A stretch of 64,000 nucleotides of DNA from contig NC_035926.1 in assembly GCF_000348985.1 (NCBI RefSeq), positions 248,001 to 312,000 of the forward strand. Reading direction: 5' to 3'. Positions 1-10,254 of the stretch are shown here, in pieces (the first letter of the stretch is position 1; every line of letters begins with the position of its first letter). This DNA comes from Huiozyma naganishii CBS 8797. Taxonomy: Eukaryota > Ascomycota > Saccharomycetes > Saccharomycetales > Saccharomycetaceae. Under the pieces are notes generated by a model. It was not told the DNA's origin, searched no databases, and saw only the letters and a program-made list of their open reading frames with translations. Position numbers and translations under genes: made by a program.

Positions 1-3000
1 TTGAAGCTCGCCCGTCTCGTATCTATGCTTGCATCTTCAGATACATCGTTGATTAATTTTCGTTTGTAGCCTGTATATCTTGCTCTTGAAGTTTTTGTAA
101 ATGTAGACCAAGACTCCTTCACAAAGTGCGAATTTCCAGATGATAACCAGTGGATTACATTTCGATAGTCCAGGAAAAACTCCGAAAAGGAAAACTGATG
201 GGGGTTAAAGATAAAGGGAGCAAAGCATAAAGATACAACAGTAATCCAGAACCAAAGCAAAGCAGGTTGCCACATCGATACCGTTGCAAACAAGAGCATT
301 AAAAATATCTGGATTCCAGTGTATATCGATATGGTAGAAAACCGGGAATATAGTATCGCAAAGTCAATTCTCGTTATGGCAAGCCCTCTGCCCGTTGGTA
401 TGTATTTTGCCCCTCCAAAGGTGATGTCATTCAACAACGAGTTTGAATAAACCTGACATACAAACACTTCAAAGAGAGGTGCCATAGAGATGATATGGCG
501 CAAAAATCGCGTGAAAGCCTTCACCATCCCCTTTTCGAGCAACTCCTGTATCAATAGCGGGGCAAACGCAATAAAGAACACAATGAATATGGAGAGAACA
601 AAAATTGACACCCAATGCAATGCAGGCTCAACATTATAACATCCAATTGGCGTCTGCACATCCGTCATGACGGAATGCTTCTTCATCTGACATTTGATTA
701 TTTCGTGATTTAGTGCCCCCAGGTTGATCAACAGTAGAAAGAACAATTGCAGCGAGATAGAAATGAACAGATTGTTTAAGTGGAAACCAGGGTGTGCATA
801 AAAAAAGGATAAGAATCTGTCGATTGGTAATTGTGTACCTAGATAATAATATTCCCTCGACAAAAGTTGTTCACCCATACCGGCACCAATTTTGGTCGTG
901 AAGTTCAATATGGAGCCAAATCCTAGATCTCTTCCCTTTCCGCACTGGTAGTAATCGCTATGTTTAATCCTTGCGCCCCGGCACATGGCGTTTATTCCAG
1001 CATATATATCTTCGTTGAGGTGTAGACTCCTCTGCGCCTTGGATAATCCGCCCCTTGTTGTCATGTATATGGCATTGATGAAATCCGGATGACCATAGTG
1101 CAGCTTTCCACCAATCTCGGCCAGTGTTCTCGCAAATAAAGTACCAAATGTTTGCTCTTTCCCAGCTGCAATATCGCCTAATACACCGATATTCTCTGAA
1201 AAGATATATTCCCTCGCACCCACAATAGCTACCGGTGCTGGCTCTTCATCATACTCAATTCCTGGAATATAAGGAATGACAGACTCAGCCCCTACTTCCT
1301 CGAATTCGCTCAATATTGATCTAATCTTCAAGCATTCCTCCAGATAGTTATCTTGGTTTGCATCAACAACCTGAATATATTCACCGCGATAAAAAATCAA
1401 AGAGTGATTTTGATTATCGGATTTTCCATCGCCCAATATCGGGTTTCCAGATAACCGTATTTTATAAAGTGGTTTCCGTAGGCCTGTGTTAACATCGTGT
1501 TCAGAGTAACCGTTTGTCAAGCAAGAATAATATATTGGTTCCGAGCTATCTTCTCCTTGTTCAGTCAACAAATAAGAAATGTACAACGAAGGATATGTCC
1601 GGAGCAACAACTCCGTTGCCTCCCTTTCCTTTTCGTTGAAGGAGGCGTATCTCTGCATTGCAACTAGCATTCGAAATTTCCTTGCCGCCATATTCTCTAG
1701 GCCGTTTTCCAAAGCCTCAGAGTCAGACTCGTAAAATTCAATCATGGATGGATTCTCGATCCTGTACAAAAGTTTGATGGCCTTGGTGTAATTCATAAAA
1801 CCAGAAATTGTGCGGTACAAAGTTTGCGTTCGGAGAGATGCCCATATTCTTGTCCTCATCGTATACATTGGCTCTGAAGAAGCGAATCCAAACATTTTAT
1901 AGGGGAGATCCGATAATTTCTCTTTTACAAACCCATCTGTGTCTTTATATTCGTTGTGAGACTGTTCTTCCTCTTTTGTTTCCAAGTGGTTTGCTGAGTC
2001 AACTTCGCTAAATTGTTTTGCCGCTTCAATCCTTACCTCAGAATCAGTTTTCGGTAAAAAATCTTTTGATATGTTGAGCTCACTCATCAGCAGTTTTGTA
2101 TCTCTTATAAAACATTCCCATTCCTTAGGATGTAATTGCTTTAGGTATTCGAGAACCGGCATTTTACTTTTCAGCGACTCCTCCTTGATAATCTCTCTCA
2201 ATTCCAGCATGATCTTCTCCGCGTAGTGTGGTACTAAAACGGTGAAAGTTGGCATACATTCTACTGGTGTAGGCTCGGCTATTGGTGTAGAAAGAGACTG
2301 GGCAAAAAAGGATATTCTTCTTTGTGCTTCCGAGTTGGCAGAGAAGAACTCCATCGATTTGAAAGTTGAATCATCCTGGGAAACAAAAAAAGTTGGTGAT
2401 TTTAGCGCCCGACTGTCCAACGAAATGGAATCAACCTGTTGATACAGAAGCTTTTGGGTATGCTCAATGGAAAGTATGTGTTCTCGGTACATTGAGATAA
2501 TTATGGCATTCCACACCTGAGACACCAACAGTTTTGGCTTGAATTTAACCTCCATATGAGAGGTTGCCAAAATTTTGGAATAGATGCGCTTGGGTAGCCT
2601 TGAGTAAATGTTTTTCCAGGGTGTAAACACTGAGGTACCAAGGGATAATGACAGTATTATCGAGAAGATGCAATTGCAGATGATATACCATAGGTATGTG
2701 TCCAAGAAAAATAACCCAAGGTCAGCTAAAATCATCAGTAAAAATGTAATTTTCGACTGGAGTTGACAGAGAACGTTACCAATGAGCCAATCACCATGAC
2801 ATCTTGACATGTCCATAATGTAAAGAACTCGAATTGGATCTCTCAGTGACAATGTCAAAAAGAAATATGATTCAATAAATTTAGCAGTGAAGACAAAGAG
2901 CCATAAACCGTAAGAAAACCATTTACTCCTACCAGCTAACTCTGGGAAGGAAGCGGTAAATGTCTGTGAGGATACATACCACCTACGCGCTTTTCCCTTG

Positions 3001-4427
3001 CTAAAATACGTCGTCAACAATCTACCGAGAGGTCTAGTAGCAAAAAATATTGTTGTTATTATTGCAATGATCAGTTGGAAGATTGAAATAATATACGCTG
3101 ATTTTGAGTGGACGTCCAAGTCAAAAAACCCAAAGATGTAAATGGAGGGAGCAAAATTTATCAAAAGACAAAAAATCAAAAAAGTCATTCGTAAAGAGAG
3201 GTGTTGAGCGCCAGGCCATTCTCTAGGCACGCACTCCCACTCAAAAAGTGTAGCAATAATTTGCACGAGGCAGGCAATAGTCCCACCAAATGCCATCACA
3301 GACAACCGCGACTGTAAGGTTGGTTGATTGTTTAGCAGTTGGACGTAGTTTTTTGTATAAAGAAACGGTGCGTTAAAGGATGTGAAGAACCAAAAGGGAG
3401 CAAAATGAATAATCCAAAATCTGTTAAAGTTTGTAAAACAGTGCATCCAGCTTCTTGTTTCCTTATAAGTTTTGTAGAATACTTTGGACCAATCGACATC
3501 CTTCAGGAACAAGTACCTTTGGCTGAGTGGCTTATCGACGAGTCTTTCTCCTGAGAACAAAACGATTCTTTCAATTCCTTCTGGATACCAGAACAACTGA
3601 TTTACGTCATCATATCCAATAATAAATCTGTGGTCACGTTCTTTTCTGATCCAGCGCCCATTAGAGTCCCTCTTATAAACTTGACTTCTCAAGTACTTGT
3701 AAAGCGGAGTGACAATCTCGTCCAAGAAACTGAATTCTTTTGAGTAAAACGATGGGTCTTTTAAATTAGTATACCCATCGAAATCAAGGGCGCATTTGAA
3801 AATAAAGTTTAAGCACTCAGGTGTGAATCTGAGTTGAGTAGCCTCACCCCAACAGAGTAAGAAAAGTGCTAGTTGTCTTAGCATTTGTAAGGGACTAAGC
3901 TGTCTCATTTTTGTTTTCCATTTGTAGTCCTGAGTTTTCAGATCTTTGCCTCTCTTGAGTTGACTTTCGCTTATGCTGAATTTTGGGTGGTGATCGATAA
4001 ATTCACGCTCCCTACGCTCCCACTCCAACTGCTGCTCCTTGATTGAAATACCAGTCTTTTTCGCAACCTTTATATTTCTGGTGTTAGATTTGCCTCTCAG
4101 CTTCATTTTCGAGAAACCAATCTCCTCGTCTAGATCTAGCTGCGCTGCAAAATACCATTTCTTAAAGTTTGCTTGCTCGCCGCCAATGTACGACACATGT
4201 AACGACAGAAGCGCATTCTGCGCATTCATCCTACTAGCCCTAGAATCTAACTGTGCAAGCAAATGGTGGTACATGTTTTCTTTCGAGGACTGCTGGAAAC
4301 CAAATTTTGCAGCCAACTGATCAAAAGTTTCCCGAATTTGTTGCTTTGTAACGGGAACTTCGCTATCCTGGCACCATGCAGGATACTCCACGTCGGTCAG
4401 CGACCGATTTGGACTTGCCTTGTCCAT
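1..4427 (-). CDS. FKS3: 1,3-beta-glucan synthase family protein, FKS3-like, 3' end outside window
   Basis: The reverse strand is open from the ATG at 4427 to the window edge, about 1,475 codons, so the carboxyl end is missing (the S. cerevisiae protein is about 1,785 residues, from memory). Seen: a soluble N-terminal part with motifs such as LFLLCWGEATQLRFTPE, a first group of hydrophobic membrane segments at about 3.4-2.6 kb, a large cytosolic region with the family motif NHSLIFYRGEYIQVVDANQD near 1.4 kb, and a second group of membrane segments below 0.9 kb. Family knowledge: Fks proteins are plasma-membrane synthases that use UDP-glucose to make wall beta-1,3-glucan; Fks3 acts in spore-wall assembly. 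FKS3 is preferred to FKS1 or GSC2 because UBP15 and an SCW10-like gene follow in the S. cerevisiae order. It is divergent from SCW10. Confidence 0.88.
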   Translation of the reverse strand, partial: MDKASPNRSLTDVEYPAWCQDSEVPVTKQQIRETFDQLAAKFGFQQSSKENMYHHLLAQLDSRASRMNAQNALLSLHVSYIGGEQANFKKWYFAAQLDLDEEIGFSKMKLRGKSNTRNIKVAKKTGISIKEQQLEWERREREFIDHHPKFSISESQLKRGKDLKTQDYKWKTKMRQLSPLQMLRQLALFLLCWGEATQLRFTPECLNFIFKCALDFDGYTNLKDPSFYSKEFSFLDEIVTPLYKYLRSQVYKRDSNGRWIRKERDHRFIIGYDDVNQLFWYPEGIERIVLFSGERLVDKPLSQRYLFLKDVDWSKVFYKTYKETRSWMHCFTNFNRFWIIHFAPFWFFTSFNAPFLYTKNYVQLLNNQPTLQSRLSVMAFGGTIACLVQIIATLFEWECVPREWPGAQHLSLRMTFLIFCLLINFAPSIYIFGFFDLDVHSKSAYIISIFQLIIAIITTIFFATRPLGRLLTTYFSKGKARRWYVSSQTFTASFPELAGRSKWFSYGLWLFVFTAKFIESYFFLTLSLRDPIRVLYIMDMSRCHGDWLIGNVLCQLQSKITFLLMILADLGLFFLDTYLWYIICNCIFSIILSLSLGTSVFTPWKNIYSRLPKRIYSKILATSHMEVKFKPKLLVSQVWNAIIISMYREHILSIEHTQKLLYQQVDSISLDSRALKSPTFFVSQDDSTFKSMEFFSANSEAQRRISFFAQSLSTPIAEPTPVECMPTFTVLVPHYAEKIMLELREIIKEESLKSKMPVLEYLKQLHPKEWECFIRDTKLLMSELNISKDFLPKTDSEVRIEAAKQFSEVDSANHLETKEEEQSHNEYKDTDGFVKEKLSDLPYKMFGFASSEPMYTMRTRIWASLRTQTLYRTISGFMNYTKAIKLLYRIENPSMIEFYESDSEALENGLENMAARKFRMLVAMQRYASFNEKEREATELLLRTYPSLYISYLLTEQGEDSSEPIYYSCLTNGYSEHDVNTGLRKPLYKIRLSGNPILGDGKSDNQNHSLIFYRGEYIQVVDANQDNYLEECLKIRSILSEFEEVGAESVIPYIPGIEYDEEPAPVAIVGAREYIFSENIGVLGDIAAGKEQTFGTLFARTLAEIGGKLHYGHPDFINAIYMTTRGGLSKAQRSLHLNEDIYAGINAMCRGARIKHSDYYQCGKGRDLGFGSILNFTTKIGAGMGEQLLSREYYYLGTQLPIDRFLSFFYAHPGFHLNNLFISISLQLFFLLLINLGALNHEIIKCQMKKHSVMTDVQTPIGCYNVEPALHWVSIFVLSIFIVFFIAFAPLLIQELLEKGMVKAFTRFLRHIISMAPLFEVFVCQVYSNSLLNDITFGGAKYIPTGRGLAITRIDFAILYSRFSTISIYTGIQIFLMLLFATVSMWQPALLWFWITVVSLCFAPFIFNPHQFSFSEFFLDYRNVIHWLSSGNSHFVKESWSTFTKTSRARYTGYKRKLINDVSEDASIDTRRASF

Positions 4428-5168
4428 ATCCACCTGGTTATTTTGTTTCTCAGACCCTATATCAAGTGTGGGGGGGTCGAGGAATTATATGTCAGCGGCT
4501 AATTCACATAAATAAAAATTGTACCTCACGGACAGTGCGGCTAAAATTTGTGGTTTACCCGGCTCTGTTCAAAGCCCTAATTTCTGTTTTTTTCTTTCTT
4601 TCACAAAACCCTAAAAATCACGAAAATCATCGAAATTTTCTGTTTTGGGGGGTTTTGGGGGAACAGATATTCTTCGAGGCAGCAGTTACCGGATGCGGTA
4701 ACTGCTCGAAAAAACGCGTCGCGAAAAACCGGACCCGAATGGGCGACGGGCGGGTTTTTCGCGTTTCGCGCTGTTTTGTTCAGAGTCGTTTCTGCACTGT
4801 TTCACATTGTTCGCAAAGAAGATCGGTCCTCTTTAGCAGTACGGGGAGGCAGAGGGAATTAACAGGTGCGCCCCACTATGAGCAACTAATTGTTACCTCC
4901 AAGAACGACAGCCTCAGCCATTGGCCTCGTTTCGGAAGTAAAGAGAGGGGTATTTTCTGTTCCGCTTTATTCGACATCCGTGGTGTGTTCTTTGCATATA
5001 TATACGTTACGGCAGATTGCATTTAGAATGAGTGTTCCAAGATAACGCAACACGCTAGCACACCGAGTTACTATTATCCAACTATTTGTCCACTCCTTTG
5101 TACCAAGCTCTTTTTTTCTCTCTTAAGAATAACCGGATAAGAAGTAAGAATCACTCATTGAATTCACA
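4428..5168. promoter_or_regulatory. Shared divergent promoter of FKS3 and SCW10
   Basis: This 741-bp gap holds several recognisable sites. Two RCCCTAA motifs (4574-4580, 4608-4614) match the Tbf1 core. An ACGCGT (4714-4719, MBF type) abuts CGCGAAAA (4720-4727, SBF type), and an inverted TTTTCGCG lies at 4756-4763. A perfect 10-bp inverted repeat, AGCAGTTACC and GGTAACTGCT (4681-4690, 4697-4706), frames CCG-N4-CGG, the form bound by Zn2Cys6 factors. Cell-cycle control of wall genes by SBF and MBF is known in yeast; its use here is inferred from the sites only. Confidence 0.45.
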
Positions 5169-6308
5169 ATGCTCTTAACCAATATTATCACGACATCTGC
5201 CATTTTGGGAGCAGCCTTGGCTGCTCCAGCTCCTCGTCACCATCAGCACCAGCACAAGAGAGATGAGGTCACCACCACTCTGCGTAATGCTGTCACTGTG
5301 GTCGTCAACGGCGCTGCCCCAACTGCTGCTGCCCAACCAATCGATGAATCTGCTGTTTTGAACAACAACGCGGATGCTGCTACTACTCCAGTCACCACGA
5401 CCCTGGCTCCAGCAAACACTGTCGCTCAACAGGCCACTACCCCAGCCCACACTGAAGAAACGGCAACCAGCACAACCGCTGCCGCCGCGCCTGTTTCGAC
5501 AGGTGGTTCTTCCTCTTCCTCCTCCAGCAATGTTGGTGCTGGCGGGGCCAAGGGTATCACCTACTCCCCATACAATGGCGATGGTTCCTGTAAAAGTACC
5601 TCGCAGGTCGCCTCTGATTTGGCCCAATTGACCGACTACGGTCTTATCAGATTGTACGGTGTCGACTGTGACCAAGTCGCCAATGTCCTTCAAGCAAAAT
5701 CTTCCTCTCAAAAGTTGTTCTTGGGGATCTTCTACGTTGACCAGATCCAAAATGGGGTTGACACCATGAAGGCTGCCATCGACCAGTACGGTTCCTGGAG
5801 TGACGTCGACACTGTCTCCGTAGGTAACGAACTTGTTAACGGTGGTCAGGCCTCTACTGGCCAAGTTGGTCAGTACATCTCCACTGCGAGATCTGCTTTG
5901 CAAAGTGCCGGTTACTCTGGTCCAGTTGTCTCTGTGGACACATTTATTGCTGTCATCAATAACCCTGACTTGTGTAACTACTCAGACTACATGGCAATCA
6001 ACGCACATGCCTACTTCGACCAAAACACTGCCGCTGAAAATGCGGGTCCTTGGGTGTTGCAACAGATTCAAAGGGTCTGGACTGCCTGTGGCGGTAACAA
6101 AGAAGTTGTTGTTACCGAATCTGGGTGGCCATCTCAAGGTCAAACTTATGGTGTTGCTGTTCCATCTAAGGAAAACCAAGCTGCCGCTATCTCATCTATC
6201 AAGGACACATGTGGTAGCTCTACTGTTTTGTTCAATGCCTTCAACGATTACTGGAAGGCTGACGGTTACTTGGATGTTGAGAAATACTGGGGTATTTACG
6301 GTAACTGA
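5169..6308 (+). CDS. SCW10: Cell-wall glucanase/transglycosidase-like protein, GH17
   Basis: A 379-residue secreted protein. The N-terminus is a signal peptide (hydrophobic residues 5-19), then a basic stretch ending in KR at about 30-31, a likely Kex2 site. A Ser/Thr/Ala-rich linker runs to about residue 130. The GH17 catalytic domain starts at about GITYSPYNGDGSC. The probable acid/base Glu lies in VGNELVNGG (about 221) and the nucleophile Glu in TESGWPSQG (about 317). Family knowledge: Scw4 and Scw10 are soluble wall proteins that remodel beta-1,3-glucan and are partly linked to the wall. There is no C-terminal GPI signal. Position beside FKS3 and UBP15 favours SCW10 over SCW4. Codon use looks like that of a well expressed gene. 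The start is the first ATG and gives a complete signal peptide. Confidence 0.92.
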   Translation: MLLTNIITTSAILGAALAAPAPRHHQHQHKRDEVTTTLRNAVTVVVNGAAPTAAAQPIDESAVLNNNADAATTPVTTTLAPANTVAQQATTPAHTEETATSTTAAAAPVSTGGSSSSSSSNVGAGGAKGITYSPYNGDGSCKSTSQVASDLAQLTDYGLIRLYGVDCDQVANVLQAKSSSQKLFLGIFYVDQIQNGVDTMKAAIDQYGSWSDVDTVSVGNELVNGGQASTGQVGQYISTARSALQSAGYSGPVVSVDTFIAVINNPDLCNYSDYMAINAHAYFDQNTAAENAGPWVLQQIQRVWTACGGNKEVVVTESGWPSQGQTYGVAVPSKENQAAAISSIKDTCGSSTVLFNAFNDYWKADGYLDVEKYWGIYGN

Positions 6309-6459
6309 TAGGAAAGTTTAGTTAGCTTTATTTTGGGTAACTATTTTCTTTTATTTTTTATATATACTTGTAGTGGGGTTGTACTCTCTGGATTTTATTT
6401 GTTATGTTTCTGTTATCTTTCGCTAAAAGTACGTTAATCAGCATTTTTTGTAGTTTGCA

Positions 6460-9400
6460 TCAGTTTTTAATAAACATTGGTCGATCCCCGCCTGCGTGCG
6501 ACCTCAACCTATCTGGGTGGTCCATAAGAATACCATCCCAGTTGTTCATCTTGTCATAAAGAACAATTCTTTTTAATTCCTCAGGTGTGTACGCACCAGT
6601 CAATGGCTTGACGGATGTTCTATGACCGGAAACTAAAATTACAGACAGTTTGATCTTTGCAAACTCTTTCTGCCCCAAACCGAATTTATTGTGCAGTCTT
6701 TCCTTTGTTTCTGGGAAGTGTTCTCCAGGAACCAGATTAAACAGAAATGAAATACCATGTCGGTTTTCTAAATCCTTAAAGAACTGTGTCACAACAACTA
6801 GTTTACCTACTTGGTTACTTTGTAGCGAGCCACTACTTAAACTAGCGTCCTGGTCAGGTGATGCCAAACCATCACGGTCATTATCAGAATCTGTTCGATT
6901 TGCGCCGGTAATTTGTTGGTGGATGGCCAGCTCAGCAGGAAGGATACGACCAAATATTAAACTTGATTTTGGGATTTGTTTGAACGCAGTATCGGGTTCT
7001 AGGACTGACTGAAATTTAAAATTGTTATTTGTCCAAAGTAAAACGTTATCTTTATCCTCATTTGATAGGGAAAGTTTTGCTTGTAATTTCTTTAGAAACT
7101 GGTCTACGGAGCACATGACAGGAATCTCGAACTCAAAACACTGGAAGTGAATGTAGCTGTTGCTCAACCAATAAAACTTAATGGGACGTAAATGTTCAAA
7201 TTCTACCAAAGGAATAGATAAAACCTCGTACTCAAACGGAGGAATCATGTAGCAATTGAAATCTTTGATCAAAAACTCATTCAAAATTGAATTCGATTTC
7301 AAAGCGTAGCGACCGTTACTGTAAAGCGCAAAAAGTTTCAGGTAAGCCGCATCAACCTCTATGAACTGCCCAACAATTCTGGCCAGATCCGCATATGCAA
7401 TATACGCACATACCCATATCTCGAACGTTTTGCTTGGGGAGTCCTTTGCAACATACTCCTCACCAGAATACGCGGCCTTGCTAAACCTTAGTTTTATTCT
7501 GTGTTCGAGATAGGTATAGAACTCACCAATGGTAGGATGAAATGGGAAAACATCATCAGGCACGTTGCTGGAACCTGGTATTTCAAAAGATACTATATCT
7601 CCTGTTGAAATTTCTGCAGTACAGAACTGGCAACCATCGGGAATATCCAGTGAGTTCCCCATATTAATCTCTTCACGAAATTGGATTGTATCCGAAAGAC
7701 CAAGAAGCTCAGATAAGATCACTTTTAACTCGTCAATTGTTTGTAATGGCGTGATGATTTTGTGACCTAAACCTAATAATTTTTGTTTGTCAACATCAAA
7801 ACCCTTGATAAAGATTAGATTGTGTGTTGATGGTTCCTGTATTTTGGGTATATCATCTATACCCACATATTCTAATAAATTGCGTCTCAACTCATCAATG
7901 AGTTCATCATCCAATTTATCATCAAATTTCAAAGACTTAGTAGTTTTTTTGAGCTGGTTCAAAAATTCTAGTTCCAAGTAAGGCTCCTCGACAAAAAGAT
8001 CAAAGTATGAAAAGGATTCTTCAACATTCTGTTCCAAAGTTTCCTCTAGCCTAATATTTTTATCAGGTGAAGCGAGAGGTTCAGCGACCCTGATAGTGTT
8101 GTTTTGACGCGAAGCCATTTTCCAAAACCTTACATCGCGATCTACTGGAATTCCCAGTTCGTTCTTAATATCATCACACAGGTCGTTCACATTGATAGAT
8201 TTTTCAACCTTAATGGTTAAAGGTTGTTCTCTTCCATCATTACGATCTTCATATGAAAACTTGAAGTTTTCATTTGGGAACGTGTCAAGTCCCTCATAAT
8301 GAATGAAGTTCTTTATTGTATGAACTCTTATGGTACAGTACAAGTGTGCCTCTCTCCCCTCCTTTTCATGTTGCTGTTTCTCCTCTATCTCTTTACCGAC
8401 CCGCTCAAGAATATGGGCTGGGACATCTGCGTCCGAAACAGGCTGTAGGAGCTCCTGTTCTTTGTCTTTGCGTAGGTAGACCAGCATGTAAGCACTTGTA
8501 TGACGAGCTAATATGTAATCCTGATATTGCTCTCTCGTCATATTGCGGATCTGATCGTCAATCAATCTATCCAGTCCAAAATTTTCGTCAAACGCTTGCT
8601 TCTTCGTCACTCTCCACACTTTGTCGTCGTCAAACCTATACCATTCATCACTAACCCCAGGCCTAATCATGGTATAATAATGACCTGTTGATATATCCCC
8701 TGCGTGTACCAGCACACCGTGTAGGTTATAAATACAGGCTTCTTTGTTACTCAATTGCTCGCTACCCTTTTCGATATAGGGTGAAACATCGATTGTTTCC
8801 GGAAACTCGTACCGATCATTAATTTTGATTAACTGGTCGTAGTTGAAGTCGTACTCAAATCTTTTAAGTTGCAAATGAAGGACCGGCGGGAAAGATTCAA
8901 AAATTACCCCCTTCTCAGCATCTTGTAGTCCGTAGTCCTGTGCTGCATATTGGTTCTCGCCATTCATCAGCTCAATTTCAATATAATTCGAAAAAGATTC
9001 CTCAAGTCCCTTCAGATTCTTGACATTTAATTGTAAGTCCCAAAAGTCTTCCACTCTAGAAGACTCATAATCAACATTGATACATTTGATATAACTTTTC
9101 ATCTTTCCGACGAAAAGCTCATTCAACTTCCCTTCCACTGGAGTTTCCTTCATTCTATTTTCCAATCGATCCATCAATATTCTGTTCAGCTCTTGTACGT
9201 CGTGCTGTGTGAATGCATCGCCATTGTCCCAGCCAAAAGATCGTGTCAGTTCCAAGGTGTCGAGTGGCTCATTCGACACCTGTAGCTGGTAAAACGCCCT
9301 TTGGAGGGCCAAGGGAACACTATTGTTAGGACTGTCCATATCAGTAGGTATCTCATACACTAACCTTCTGAAATATTTGGTGAAGAAGTAGGACTGCAGC

Positions 9401-10050
9401 AAAGAGTTCAAATAGCAAGTTGCACCCTGATTTTTAAATCCAACGTATCCTGTCACTTTTTTGGAATCATAATTCATAAAGTTATGCCATAATACACCTG
9501 TAGGATCCTTAAGGATCCTGACGTATACGGTAACATTCAGACAGCCCTCATTCAGATACGATTTAGGAGCTACCTTAGAAGGGTACTTTAGGGCGTTTAA
9601 GTCTATGTAATTGGCAAATCCCCAGTCGGTGTCCCCACTGTTGAACCTGTGATGAGACTTATTGCTGTAAAAAGTGTGTGCGTCGTCCTTAGGCCTTGAA
9701 ATGGCAATTGCAAATTGTGCACAGCAATGCCAATCTGGGTTTGGTGGACGCGACTGATCTCCTTCTCCATCTGTAACATCAGATGGATGAGGTGCCAAAT
9801 AAAAAGCAATCCCCTTATTGTGATTTCCGAATGGGAATAGCAAAACATCCCATTGGAAGTCTCCAATCTGTACTCTTGGAGAATAGTACTTAGGCTCGGT
9901 CAGAGCGTACCAGTCTGTGAGTGCCCAAGTAAATTTACCTTCCAGAAGTGTCTCTTGGTCCTCAAATTCAGGTAGCACAACTTCAAACGCTTCGCCAATC
10001 TCAACAGGTTCCTCAAGGATCGTTCCAATAATATTTCGCTCAGCTTCCAT
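6460..10050 (-). CDS. UBP15: Ubiquitin-specific protease, USP7/Ubp15 type
   Basis: 1,196 residues, close to the S. cerevisiae length (about 1,230). An N-terminal MATH/TRAF-like domain (about 35-180) precedes the USP core. The Cys box reads VGFKNQGATCYLNSLLQSY (catalytic Cys about 211) and the His box GDISTGHYYTMIRPG with a following WYRFDDDKVW (His about 459). The C-terminal half is a long ubiquitin-like-fold region, as in human USP7. Function in the family: removal of ubiquitin from substrates, with roles in S-phase entry and peroxisome biology. The gene is divergent from YME2 with about 200 bp between the two ATGs. S. cerevisiae has ADH2 between these two genes; it is absent here. Confidence 0.95.
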   Translation of the reverse strand: MEAERNIIGTILEEPVEIGEAFEVVLPEFEDQETLLEGKFTWALTDWYALTEPKYYSPRVQIGDFQWDVLLFPFGNHNKGIAFYLAPHPSDVTDGEGDQSRPPNPDWHCCAQFAIAISRPKDDAHTFYSNKSHHRFNSGDTDWGFANYIDLNALKYPSKVAPKSYLNEGCLNVTVYVRILKDPTGVLWHNFMNYDSKKVTGYVGFKNQGATCYLNSLLQSYFFTKYFRRLVYEIPTDMDSPNNSVPLALQRAFYQLQVSNEPLDTLELTRSFGWDNGDAFTQHDVQELNRILMDRLENRMKETPVEGKLNELFVGKMKSYIKCINVDYESSRVEDFWDLQLNVKNLKGLEESFSNYIEIELMNGENQYAAQDYGLQDAEKGVIFESFPPVLHLQLKRFEYDFNYDQLIKINDRYEFPETIDVSPYIEKGSEQLSNKEACIYNLHGVLVHAGDISTGHYYTMIRPGVSDEWYRFDDDKVWRVTKKQAFDENFGLDRLIDDQIRNMTREQYQDYILARHTSAYMLVYLRKDKEQELLQPVSDADVPAHILERVGKEIEEKQQHEKEGREAHLYCTIRVHTIKNFIHYEGLDTFPNENFKFSYEDRNDGREQPLTIKVEKSINVNDLCDDIKNELGIPVDRDVRFWKMASRQNNTIRVAEPLASPDKNIRLEETLEQNVEESFSYFDLFVEEPYLELEFLNQLKKTTKSLKFDDKLDDELIDELRRNLLEYVGIDDIPKIQEPSTHNLIFIKGFDVDKQKLLGLGHKIITPLQTIDELKVILSELLGLSDTIQFREEINMGNSLDIPDGCQFCTAEISTGDIVSFEIPGSSNVPDDVFPFHPTIGEFYTYLEHRIKLRFSKAAYSGEEYVAKDSPSKTFEIWVCAYIAYADLARIVGQFIEVDAAYLKLFALYSNGRYALKSNSILNEFLIKDFNCYMIPPFEYEVLSIPLVEFEHLRPIKFYWLSNSYIHFQCFEFEIPVMCSVDQFLKKLQAKLSLSNEDKDNVLLWTNNNFKFQSVLEPDTAFKQIPKSSLIFGRILPAELAIHQQITGANRTDSDNDRDGLASPDQDASLSSGSLQSNQVGKLVVVTQFFKDLENRHGISFLFNLVPGEHFPETKERLHNKFGLGQKEFAKIKLSVILVSGHRTSVKPLTGAYTPEELKRIVLYDKMNNWDGILMDHPDRLRSHAGGDRPMFIKN

Positions 10051-10170
10051 TTTTTTGAACCCTTATTGGTTTTTGCCTCCGATCTGCTCTTGATACCTTT
10101 CGATGCTACCCTTGATAGTATTTTGGTTTGCTTGATAAAATATATAAAAAGACAGAATTCCCTTTCTTAC

Positions 10171-10176
10171 CACGTG
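10171..10176. promoter_or_regulatory. CACGTG E-box between UBP15 and YME2
   Basis: CACGTG is the Cbf1/Pho4-type core. It sits in the 204-bp divergent gap, 79 bp before the YME2 ATG chosen here. A stretch reading tatataaaa nearby (about 10141) may serve as a TATA element. Confidence 0.3.
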
Positions 10177-10254
10177 AACTTGGAGTTGGGGAAGGGGATA
10201 ACGGAAGAGAGAGGCAGGCACAGATTCTGCAGAGACTCCATCATCCAAAAACGC

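Noticed and set aside
4376..5026. 216-codon open frame over the FKS3 start and its promoter
   Set aside because: It overlaps the FKS3 N-terminus antisense, runs through a promoter with clear factor sites, and has no protein-like features.
5175..5903. 242-codon frame antisense to SCW10
   Set aside because: It is a shadow of the biased codon use of SCW10; the sense frame has catalytic motifs and a signal peptide.
10066..10254. N-terminal extension of YME2 from 10066
   Set aside because: No ATG occurs in this part of the frame, and the ATG at 10255 gives a typical mitochondrial presequence and expected length.
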